Positions 1-4,061 of a DNA stretch of 5,398 nt are shown piece by piece. The stretch is from Nitrososphaerota archaeon. Its GTDB lineage: Archaea; Thermoproteota; Nitrososphaeria; Nitrososphaerales; JAHFOH01. Each line of letters begins with the position of its first letter. Within the stretch, counting starts at the first letter, position 1. The stretch lies in contig JAHFOH010000102.1 of assembly GCA_023266955.1 (NCBI GenBank), positions 1 to 5,398 on the forward strand. The letters run 5' to 3'. The notes beneath the pieces are model-generated. The model did not search any database and was not told the origin of the DNA. It worked only from the letters and a program-made list of their open reading frames with translations. The position numbers and the translations under genes are program-made.

Positions 1-46
1 TGCTAAGAATGCTCGGAAAGCGCTGCCGATGTACTTAGGCCTGTGA
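1..46 (+). CDS. Possible 3' end of an unidentified gene entering from the left
   Basis: From base 2 a frame stays open for 14 codons and ends at TGA (44-46), giving AKNARKALPMYLGL. The other two plus frames stop within a few codons or at base 36. About 25 bases further on lies a T-rich tract (71-83) that could end a transcript in this direction, which is the main reason for listing it. The piece is far too short to identify, and chance openness is quite possible. No function is proposed. Confidence 0.2.
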   Translation, partial: AKNARKALPMYLGL

Positions 47-64
47 CTCTCTCGCAGAAAAAAA

Positions 65-90
65 TTTGAATTTTTTATTTTTTCTAACAA
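65..90 (+). terminator. T-rich tract, candidate archaeal terminator
   Basis: On the plus strand a run of six T (71-76), one A, then six T (78-83) follows the possible gene end at 44-46. Archaeal RNA polymerase commonly terminates at oligo-T tracts without needing a hairpin, and none is obvious here. The A-run at 58-64 gives a shorter T7 on the minus strand, so the stretch might also stop transcripts running out of hicA, about 185 bases upstream on that strand. It could simply be AT-rich spacer. Confidence 0.3.
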
Positions 91-161
91 GTGAGCACAG
101 TCCTTCTGGCCCTGTTTCGTGGGATGGTGCTTGCTCGGACGGATTTTGGGGATTGAGTTGA

Positions 162-245
162 GAGGATGTGAAGAATGCTTGGTTGGAGAATGTTGAAGGA
201 TTTCTTCTTACTTTGCAACTGAAGGAGGAAGCGCCGCCTATGTAG
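162..245 (+). pseudogene. Terminase large subunit remnant, left piece (C-terminal nuclease region)
   Basis: This frame lies between TGA (159-161) and TAG (243-245) and has no proper start. It includes NVEGFLLTLQLKEE, the type of sequence found in the linker of TerL nuclease domains just after the second catalytic Asp, where many TerLs read like NVEGxxxTxxSKEEL. The same stretch, as KGILLTLQTEE, recurs at 753-785, where the terminase sequence then continues to the C-terminus. After LKEE the left piece diverges into a short unrelated tail. Just upstream, in another frame (133-153), ARTDFGD could be the decayed D-x-T-G motif, which would put a frameshift and a stop between them. The piece is thus a broken terminase cut off at the hicBA segment. 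Identification is by family resemblance and comparison with the right piece. Confidence 0.6.
191..217 (+). repeat. Imperfect direct repeat, left copy (flanks hicBA)
   Basis: This 27-base stretch matches 751-778 with one indel and two or three substitutions. The last 16 bases, TTCTTCTTACTTTGCA, are identical in both copies. Both encode the same terminase segment (GFLLTLQ here, GILLTLQ in the other copy), and the hicBA pair lies between them. It may be a target duplication, a recombination scar, or homology between two separate terminase fragments. Confidence 0.75.
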
Positions 246-250
246 ATAGT

Positions 251-499
251 CTACTTCTCATCAACTAGGAACATGAATTCCTCTGCTTCAATACCAACGT
301 CAGCGGCAATCTTCCGGAGCAGTCTTCGGTCTATTTCTTCTCCGGGATGAAAAGGCACTGTTGTGGTCCGACCATCAGGATGCTTCAGAAATACATGTGC
401 TCCTTTTGTATGTCTTGCCACGAAGCCCAGTTTTGTCAAGGCTTTGATGACTTCTCTGGCTTTGGCTGGATGAAGAGGCTTCCTACTGCCTTTACTCAA
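251..499 (-). CDS. hicA: HicA-family mRNA interferase toxin
   Basis: HicA toxins are small double-stranded-RNA-binding-fold ribonucleases that cleave mRNA and are neutralised by HicB. This 82-aa protein has the family layout: an N-terminal helix (AKAREVIKALTKLGF, about 12-26), the catalytic-histidine strand KGAHVFLKHPDGRTTTVP (32-49, His35 in the usual GxH context), a VPFHPGEEI turn (48-56), and a C-terminal helix RRLLRKIAADVGI ending in acidic residues. Length is typical. The start is TTG at 497-499. It overlaps the hicB stop codon as TTGA, so translation is probably coupled to hicB; no strong ribosome site precedes it. The antitoxin-first order (hicB then hicA) is a known variant. The stop codon lies in a small 5-bp hairpin (242-254). 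The reading frame looks intact and all expected motif residues are present, so the toxin may be functional. Confidence 0.9.
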   Translation of the reverse strand: MSKGSRKPLHPAKAREVIKALTKLGFVARHTKGAHVFLKHPDGRTTTVPFHPGEEIDRRLLRKIAADVGIEAEEFMFLVDEK

Positions 500-717
500 A
501 CTCTGATCGTTTTGATTGCGACCACTTTCGAAGGTTGCAGGCTCTCGCCTTCAGCCTCTAGGTAGAGCTCGATGACTTCCTTCACCCTGCTATCGAGCTC
601 TTTCAGGGTTTTAGCTTGAGTATGGCATCCCGGAAGTTCTATAACGGAGGCGATGTAGTAGCCATCTTCACCCTCCTCTATCGCAACGTGAAATTCGCGC
701 TGTCCTGCTAATACCAA
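496..717 (-). CDS. hicB: HicB-family antitoxin
   Basis: HicB antitoxins bind HicA and block its active site through a partial RNase H-like fold. The 73-aa product shows the standard pattern: a first strand (REFHVAIEE, 7-15), then DGYYIASVIELPGCHTQ (18-34), matching the family signature DGxYxAxxPxLPGCxTQG, then the TLKELDSRVKEVIELYLE helix (37-54). It stops soon after and lacks the C-terminal helix-turn-helix or ribbon-helix-helix domain present in longer HicBs, so promoter binding by this protein alone is doubtful. The start is TTG (715-717); a TTA/TAA-bounded frame runs a little further upstream but offers no better codon there. The gene ends inside the hicA start (TTGA overlap). It may be driven by the TTTTAA element just upstream, which sits within the right copy of the flanking repeat. 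Confidence 0.9.
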   Translation of the reverse strand: MVLAGQREFHVAIEEGEDGYYIASVIELPGCHTQAKTLKELDSRVKEVIELYLEAEGESLQPSKVVAIKTIRV

Positions 718-749
718 CTCTGGACCAACCGCTTTGCAGCATTTCTGCC

Positions 750-764
750 TTGTTAAAAGGAATT
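750..764 (-). promoter_or_regulatory. Possible TATA-like element for hicBA
   Basis: On the minus strand the sequence CCTTTTAACA (751-760 reversed) lies about 35-40 bases before the hicB TTG. With the usual archaeal spacing of roughly 25 bases from TATA box to transcript start, the leader would be short (about 10-15 bases). The element falls inside the right copy of the direct repeat, so the inserted module may borrow its promoter from terminase sequence. Nothing else supports it; AT-rich hexamers like this occur by chance. Confidence 0.2.
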
Positions 765-778
765 CTTCTTACTTTGCA
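751..778 (+). repeat. Imperfect direct repeat, right copy (flanks hicBA)
   Basis: Partner of 191-217: the same 16-base core (763-778) preceded by TGTTAAAAGGAA, against TGTTGAAGGAT in the left copy. The terminase reading frame continues uninterrupted to the right of this copy but ends abruptly beyond the left copy. The material between the repeats (218-750) is essentially hicBA plus short flanks. Confidence 0.75.
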
Positions 779-1040
779 GACGGAGGAGGTTGAGGATCAT
801 CTTAAACAGATAATGCTTGAGAAGAAGTTGCAGATACCATATGATCCAGAGCTCATCAATCAGTTGAACATTGAAACCTTAGAGCTTACGAAAGAAGGAA
901 GGGAGAAGTTCTCACATCCGGGGAGAACTCATGACGATCAGTTTTGGGCGCTTGCTCTTGCATGCTTCAACCGGTGCTGTAGAGTTGTGGATCCAGTAAG
1001 TTACAACGCAAGCCTTCTTCCTATCAAGCTAGAGCAGAAC

Positions 1041-2549
1041 TCATGTCTTGGGTACGCCTCTTATCCCGAAGTATGCTTCCGGGCGACGGGTCGCATAGAC
1101 TGCTAAAAGGAATGCCCAAAACAAATCTCTCTTACCAGTGGAATCATCCGGCTCAATAAGGTGGAGCCTCCCGTCCTTGCTAAACTCGATCCCCACACTG
1201 TTCAACGAATCGATAAGCTGCGAATCGTATGGAATGAGAACTCGCCCCTGAATCATCTGCTGCTTGACATAACTCGAGATTTCCTCCTTCCGTGGAGCAG
1301 TAAGATCCACACCTTCGCTCTGCGTAATAACTTTCTTCAGCTCCTCACTAACGAAATGCTGCCCGGTGTGGTCTACTAGAACTCTGCTAACTGCCGTCCA
1401 TCTGTCGCTTATTACCTTAGCGTAACCTATGACGCTGGCGTAATCCGTTTTGAGGGGGAAGAGCTTCTTGTGTACGATATTCGCTCTGCCATCAGGTGTC
1501 CTTTCAGCCACTATCAGTGCTGAGTGATGCCTCTCCTTTCCAACATCTACACCGACCGTGAAGTACCCGTGAGGATTCGCTTCAAGCTGGTAGTAATCCC
1601 AGTCTCTACTCTGCGAGGTATCAATACACTTGCTGATGAGTTCGTATCCGAAGAAGGAATCTTCGTCTTCTACAAACTCCGCCTCGTCCTCCATTAAGCA
1701 CTCTCTTGGCGTTCCAAACTGTTTGAATAGCTCGTCGAACTTCTGAACGCTAAGCTCTCCCTCGATCCTTGCCTCAGGTGGCAGCAATTCACGAACGTTT
1801 CGCCAAAAAGCCTGCGCTTTGATGATGTCTTCTCTAATCCCTTCTCTCCATGTAACATGCATCTGTCTGTAGAGATCGCTGTTACACACTTTGTAGAAAC
1901 GGTGAATCTTGCCTTTGGGAGTGCTAAGCAGCCAGACATGTCCGTTGGTGGTGTTAAACATGCGAAAGATCACTTGATCAAGCAAATAGTCAGGCCGATC
2001 GAACATCGCGAACTCATCACACAAGACAAGATGAGCTGTGTAACCTCTAATATGGTCAGGATTATTCGGTAAGACGTGAACCCTGCTGCCATTCCTGAAG
2101 CTGATCTTCTGCCGCTGAATGTTCTTCCTAGTTCCAAAGATTTCCCTTAAGACGTTGTCAGGCAGAGGGGCTATGTGCTGGTCCATTTTATCTCTGAACT
2201 GAAGGCTCTGGCGATACGAAGGTGCCACTATGAGAGCCGTAATCCGAGGGTGAGCGTAGGCGTAGTGAATCAGCTTCGCTCCAAATGTGAAGCTCTTCCC
2301 GGTCTGTCTCGCCCATCTTGCAGCAATGTCAACATCCTCAACTTCAAGCAGCTCCTTCTGATAACTCGTTGGCCTAAAGGCTAGAACAAGCTCACAGAAG
2401 AAGACTGCATCCCTCCTGAGTCGCTCGTTCACCTTTGGCAGCTTCATCAGATAGCCAACAAGTTCAGGAACAGCTTCTCTAAGTTTGAGAGCGTAACCCT
2501 GTTCCGCAAGGACTCGTTCCTCTACTCTGAGGAGCGCTTGAAGGCTCAT
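1041..2549 (-). CDS. terL: Phage/virus terminase large subunit (TerL), ATPase-nuclease
   Basis: TerL is the motor and nuclease that cuts concatemeric viral DNA and drives it into proheads through the portal. All expected parts are visible in 502 aa: an N-terminal helical region; an adenine-binding Q motif around TSYQKELLE (61-69, Tyr63-Gln64); a Walker A of the terminase type ARQTGKS (80-86, Lys85); Walker B LVLCDE (174-179, Asp178-Glu179); coupling motif LLSTPKG (207-213). The RNase H-like nuclease follows, with Asp335 (GVDVGKE), Asp393 (LVDHTG) and a third acid at Asp475 (KRDLFWA). Length is usual for TerL and the frame is unbroken, so it appears functional. The start is ATG (2547-2549) with AGGAG six bases upstream. 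It is the last gene of a four-gene minus-strand operon, 37 bases after the 142-aa gene. It ends tail to tail with a different terminase remnant. No portal or capsid gene follows: the downstream morphogenesis module is absent in this window, replaced by degraded sequence. Confidence 0.95.
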   Translation of the reverse strand: MSLQALLRVEERVLAEQGYALKLREAVPELVGYLMKLPKVNERLRRDAVFFCELVLAFRPTSYQKELLEVEDVDIAARWARQTGKSFTFGAKLIHYAYAHPRITALIVAPSYRQSLQFRDKMDQHIAPLPDNVLREIFGTRKNIQRQKISFRNGSRVHVLPNNPDHIRGYTAHLVLCDEFAMFDRPDYLLDQVIFRMFNTTNGHVWLLSTPKGKIHRFYKVCNSDLYRQMHVTWREGIREDIIKAQAFWRNVRELLPPEARIEGELSVQKFDELFKQFGTPRECLMEDEAEFVEDEDSFFGYELISKCIDTSQSRDWDYYQLEANPHGYFTVGVDVGKERHHSALIVAERTPDGRANIVHKKLFPLKTDYASVIGYAKVISDRWTAVSRVLVDHTGQHFVSEELKKVITQSEGVDLTAPRKEEISSYVKQQMIQGRVLIPYDSQLIDSLNSVGIEFSKDGRLHLIEPDDSTGKRDLFWAFLLAVYATRRPEAYFGIRGVPKT

Positions 2550-2586
2550 CTTTGTCTCCTGATCTTCGAATAGGCTGACGCCTCGA

Positions 2587-3015
2587 TCAGCTTAGCACTT
2601 TGAAGGCTCCGTCCTTGCATGTTACGCGACTCTTTCCGCGCTTAAGAGCCCGCCTTGCCCTCTTGTAGGCCTGCACTGCCTTGTCCACGGACTCGGGAGT
2701 CTTCTCGACCTTCAGCTTCAATTGCATAATCACGGGTACGGGAATTGTTCTGATGATGGACTTGTCATCTATCTGGTCCATCAGCAGCGTGAGAACTGGG
2801 ACGTACCATGTTGCGCTCTTCTGCACGCAGATGAATACTCCATATGTGCGTCTCCTCGTCTCGACGTAATTATTCGGCAACGGAAGTTTCTCTATTCGTG
2901 CATCTTTGACCGTAGCTGCGTCCAGCCACTCTACTTCCAGAAAGTCGCCCTTCTCGACCCTAGCTAGCTCCTGGAGGACCGCACGTTTCGCCTCTCTAGG
3001 CATGCACAGTCTCAC
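2587..3015 (-). CDS. Unknown 142-aa protein of the terL operon, basic C-terminus
   Basis: I do not recognise a family. After a short N-terminal helix (residues 7-20) there are strand-like segments: GDFLEVEWLDA (23-33), TYGVFICVQ (57-65), WYVPVLTLLMD (70-80) and SIIRTIPVPVIMQLKLKVEK (86-105). A small beta-barrel (SH3- or Sm-like) is therefore an inference. The rest (109-129) is a strongly basic helix, AYKRARRALKRGKSR, suited to nucleic acid binding. Two starts compete. GTG at 3013-3015 overlaps the stop of the gene before as GTGA, while ATG at 3001-3003 (residue 5) has GGTGAG at good distance. The reading frame is clean, and it lies 37 bases before terL. A packaging accessory or an unusual small-terminase role is possible from position only. 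Confidence 0.75.
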   Translation of the reverse strand: MRLCMPREAKRAVLQELARVEKGDFLEVEWLDAATVKDARIEKLPLPNNYVETRRRTYGVFICVQKSATWYVPVLTLLMDQIDDKSIIRTIPVPVIMQLKLKVEKTPESVDKAVQAYKRARRALKRGKSRVTCKDGAFKVLS

Positions 3016-3311
3016 CGAGTTCTCGCATACTTGATGACCAGCTCGGAGATTTTCTTATGCGCAGTCTCAGGCACCTTCTTCAGCAAGTCGTCAAGACTTT
3101 CCGACTGCTCTATTCCACGAATCTTCATCGTTTCAACAAGAGTCTTGGCTATGTCCTTCAGTATGACGTAGGTCTTGGCGAAAGAATTATCTTCTGTTTC
3201 CGTATTCTTTGCAATTCTAGAGAGCCTCGTATAATGTTCGTGCAAATCAAAGATTAAGTCATCTATATCAATAGGAATCCTTGATTTTCTAATAGAAATT
3301 TTTTCTTGCAA
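3012..3311 (-). CDS. Unknown 99-aa all-helical protein of the terL operon
   Basis: No family is recognised. The product is charged and looks mainly alpha-helical: IDIDDLIFDLHEHYTRLSRIAK (14-35), SFAKTYVILKDIAKTLVETMKI (43-64), SLDDLLKKVPETAHKKISELVIKYA (72-96). No membrane segment, signal peptide or cysteine is present. The start is TTG at 3309-3311, the only usable codon after an in-frame TAG at 3318-3320, with GAGGTGA about ten bases upstream. That ribosome site overlaps the end of the 83-aa gene. Its stop overlaps the GTG of the 142-aa gene, so the three are probably translated together. Small helical proteins encoded shortly before terL are often small terminase subunits, which bind the packaging start site. 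Here no clear helix-turn-helix is visible, so that role stays a guess. Confidence 0.7.
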   Translation of the reverse strand: MQEKISIRKSRIPIDIDDLIFDLHEHYTRLSRIAKNTETEDNSFAKTYVILKDIAKTLVETMKIRGIEQSESLDDLLKKVPETAHKKISELVIKYARTR

Positions 3312-3321
3312 AGAAGCCTAT

Positions 3322-3573
3322 TCACCTCATCGGTCTCAGAGAACTTCGATGCTTACCTTGAACTCTGCGTTTCGCCAGCCTTAACTGGCTCACGTCCAGG
3401 ATTTGGTTGCTCTCCGTCCCTTCAAAGACCTTCAGACTGACGTCGTACGCCTGATTGAGCTTTGGCTTCTGAAGCCCAAGGAGGGCCGGCTCCGCCTTTA
3501 GAATCGTAAATTCAGAGACTTTCTCCCTACCAATGGCTGCGCAAGGTTCAACTACCTTTAACGAATATTTCAA
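3322..3573 (-). CDS. Unknown 83-aa protein, first sizeable gene of the terL operon
   Basis: No family is recognised. The N-terminal two-thirds has alternating hydrophobic stretches compatible with beta strands (SLKVVEP, SEFTILKAEP, YDVSLKVFEG, QILDVSQL). The end (about 64-83) is markedly basic, with KRRVQGKHRSSLRPMR. The start is TTG at 3571-3573, the only standard start in a frame that opens after TAG at 3613-3615. GAGG lies just four bases before it, closer than ideal. The stop is ten bases before the TTG of the 99-aa gene. The start region overlaps another short frame (3548-3628), so the true 5' end, or a frameshift here, is uncertain. Clean spacing to the next gene supports real coding; product identity does not. 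Confidence 0.5.
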   Translation of the reverse strand: MKYSLKVVEPCAAIGREKVSEFTILKAEPALLGLQKPKLNQAYDVSLKVFEGTESNQILDVSQLRLAKRRVQGKHRSSLRPMR

Positions 3574-3585
3574 CGAACCTCGACA

Positions 3586-3602
3586 CGAGCCTATGCAGCT
3601 CG
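3586..3602. repeat. Small hairpin upstream of the 83-aa gene
   Basis: A perfect 5-bp stem (CGAGC / GCTCG) closes a 7-base loop, ending 12 bases before the TTG start of the 83-aa gene. The geometry resembles a tRNA anticodon arm, but the position equivalent to U33 is not T on the minus strand and no acceptor or T-arm accompanies it. It could shape the leader of the operon transcript. Confidence 0.3.
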
Positions 3603-3699
3603 CGTTTCGCCCCTACAGCATCGTCCACGCGCTAGAATACGTGGCTTACGAGAAAGTCAGTCTCCTTGCTAATAAGAGTTGTGTATTTGAATTGATTGA

Positions 3700-3712
3700 A
3701 TAAATAATTTCG
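3700..3712 (-). promoter_or_regulatory. AT-rich stretch, possible TATA box of the terL operon
   Basis: On the minus strand GAAATTATTTATTC (about 3699-3712) is the most AT-rich short tract between eL40 and the operon, and resembles an archaeal TATA box with purines before it. A transcript start about 25 bases on would fall near 3675, giving a leader of about 100 bases to the 83-aa start or about 50 to the GTG at 3628. It lies directly after the foldable element 3717-3768. Evidence is position and composition only. Confidence 0.25.
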
Positions 3713-3716
3713 TGTT

Positions 3717-3768
3717 GCGCGATTCTCAGGTGCTGGAGATTCCAGACCCATTTTTCCCATCGTAGCGC
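3717..3768 (-). ncRNA. Candidate structured RNA or operator-like inverted repeat
   Basis: Read on the minus strand, an upper arm pairs GGT-CTGGA with TCCAG-(C)-ACC around the loop ATC (eight pairs, one bulged C; 3729-3748). A lower stem pairs GCG-(CTA)-CGAT (3759-3768) with ATCG-CGC (3717-3723), seven pairs with a three-base bulge. Between the stems are unpaired sides of about 10 and 5 bases, an internal pocket. An ACA triplet follows one base after the lower stem, at 3713-3715. That arrangement is reminiscent of an archaeal H/ACA guide RNA, but no clear K-turn is visible in the upper arm. It may instead be an operator, a transcript-end structure, or chance. The ATG of a 42-codon frame (3758-3760) overlaps its 5' side. 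Confidence 0.25.
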
Positions 3769-3800
3769 CTCTTCCTAAGCTGACCTTCGTTTTCGTGTTT

Positions 3801-3832
3801 CTAATCGCGAGATTCGCCGTAGTGCCGATTAG
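3801..3832. repeat. Inverted repeat downstream of eL40
   Basis: CTAATCG (3801-3807) and CGATTAG (3826-3832) are perfect inverted heptamers around an 18-base loop, which itself contains GCGA-GAT-TCGC. It lies 24-55 bases past the eL40 stop codon. It could slow or end transcription of the ribosomal/sucCD block, but no oligo-T follows it on the minus strand. Confidence 0.3.
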
Positions 3833-3855
3833 GAGAGGAATTTTAGGGTACTAGA

Positions 3856-4023
3856 TTACTTCTTAACTCCAAGTGCTCGATTCTTCAATCTAAGATCATC
3901 GCTCCTGCATCTTCGACATCTATCTGCACTGATCGCGTTTTTGGATCCGCATCGCATACATACCTTGAAGAATAATCTGCGACGCTGGGCCATGTGCTTC
4001 TTTACGACATCGGTGATGGGCAT
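3856..4023 (-). CDS. rpl40e: Ribosomal protein eL40 (50S L40e)
   Basis: eL40 is a very small zinc-binding protein of the large ribosomal subunit, shared by archaea and eukaryotes (where it is made fused to ubiquitin) and absent from bacterial ribosomes. The 55-aa product starts MPITDVVKKHMAQRR, matching the usual archaeal MPITDPEK...AQ opening. It has one C4 zinc ribbon: Cys22-x2-Cys25, ten residues, Cys36-x2-Cys39 (CMRCGSKN and DRCRRC), then LRLKNRALGVKK. High Lys/Arg content and length are as expected. The start is ATG at 4021-4023; no strong ribosome site precedes it. It lies 38 bases after sucD on the same strand, which suggests co-transcription. This is the strongest sign that the window is archaeal, and it is the last recognisable host gene before the virus-like operon. 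Confidence 0.93.
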   Translation of the reverse strand: MPITDVVKKHMAQRRRLFFKVCMRCGSKNAISADRCRRCRSDDLRLKNRALGVKK

Positions 4024-4061
4024 TTGTAGTCCCGACGCCTTGCGGTCTCTAACGGCTATTT

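Larger units (their letters stand above)
750..1106 (+). pseudogene. Terminase large subunit remnant, right piece (end of nuclease domain)
   Basis: The open stretch reads as the C-terminal end of a terminase large subunit nuclease domain: a helix EEVEDHLKQIMLEKK (12-26), IPYDPELINQLN (29-40), a strand ETLELTKEG, then HDDQFWALALACFN (61-74) with the third metal-binding acid in the HDD. It aligns segment for segment with the end of the intact TerL on the other strand (VLIPYDSQLIDSLN, DLFWAFLLAVYA) but differs at most positions, so it is not a recent copy. The TTG at 750-752 is a nominal start only: ATPase motifs, the first two nuclease acids and a ribosome site are missing. Resemblance ends near base 980. 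The frame then runs on by chance to a stop at 1104-1106, crossing 66 bases of the opposing terL. The upstream continuation is the piece at 162-245, separated from it by hicBA. Confidence 0.8.
3548..3760 (-). other. Two short same-frame reading frames separated by a single TAG
   Basis: An ATG at 3758-3760 opens 42 codons (beginning MGKMGLESPAPENR) to TAG at 3632-3634. The same frame then continues for 27 codons to TGA at 3548-3550. The second part, readable from GTG at 3626-3628, gives DDAVGAKRELHRLVSRF followed by VEIFVKGS, which looks like an amphipathic helix and more protein-like than chance. GGAAGAGG lies about eight bases before the ATG. Possibilities are two tiny genes, one gene broken by a stop, or noise. 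The right end overlaps the putative 83-aa gene by 26 bases in another frame. Residues after the first twenty have no recognisable motif, and confidence in coding is low. Confidence 0.25.

Noticed and set aside
347..565. Plus-strand 72-codon frame over hicA/hicB
   Set aside because: Antisense to a clearly recognisable HicA-HicB pair; Cys-rich chance translation.
750..1106. The 118-codon plus-strand frame as an intact gene
   Set aside because: It covers only the end of a terminase nuclease domain, starts at a chance TTG within a repeat and reads through antisense terL, so it is treated as a pseudogene.
1694..1939. Minus-strand 81-codon frame inside terL
   Set aside because: Same strand but different frame from TerL, which is continuous with all its motifs across this region; no sign of a real overlapping gene.
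1161..2384. Several plus-strand open frames of about 70 codons within terL
   Set aside because: All lie opposite the intact TerL frame and have no motifs or ribosome sites.
3586..3620. tRNA-like arm near the provirus junction
   Set aside because: The 5-bp stem with 7-base loop lacks T at the U33 position, and there is no acceptor stem, D-arm or T-arm around it.
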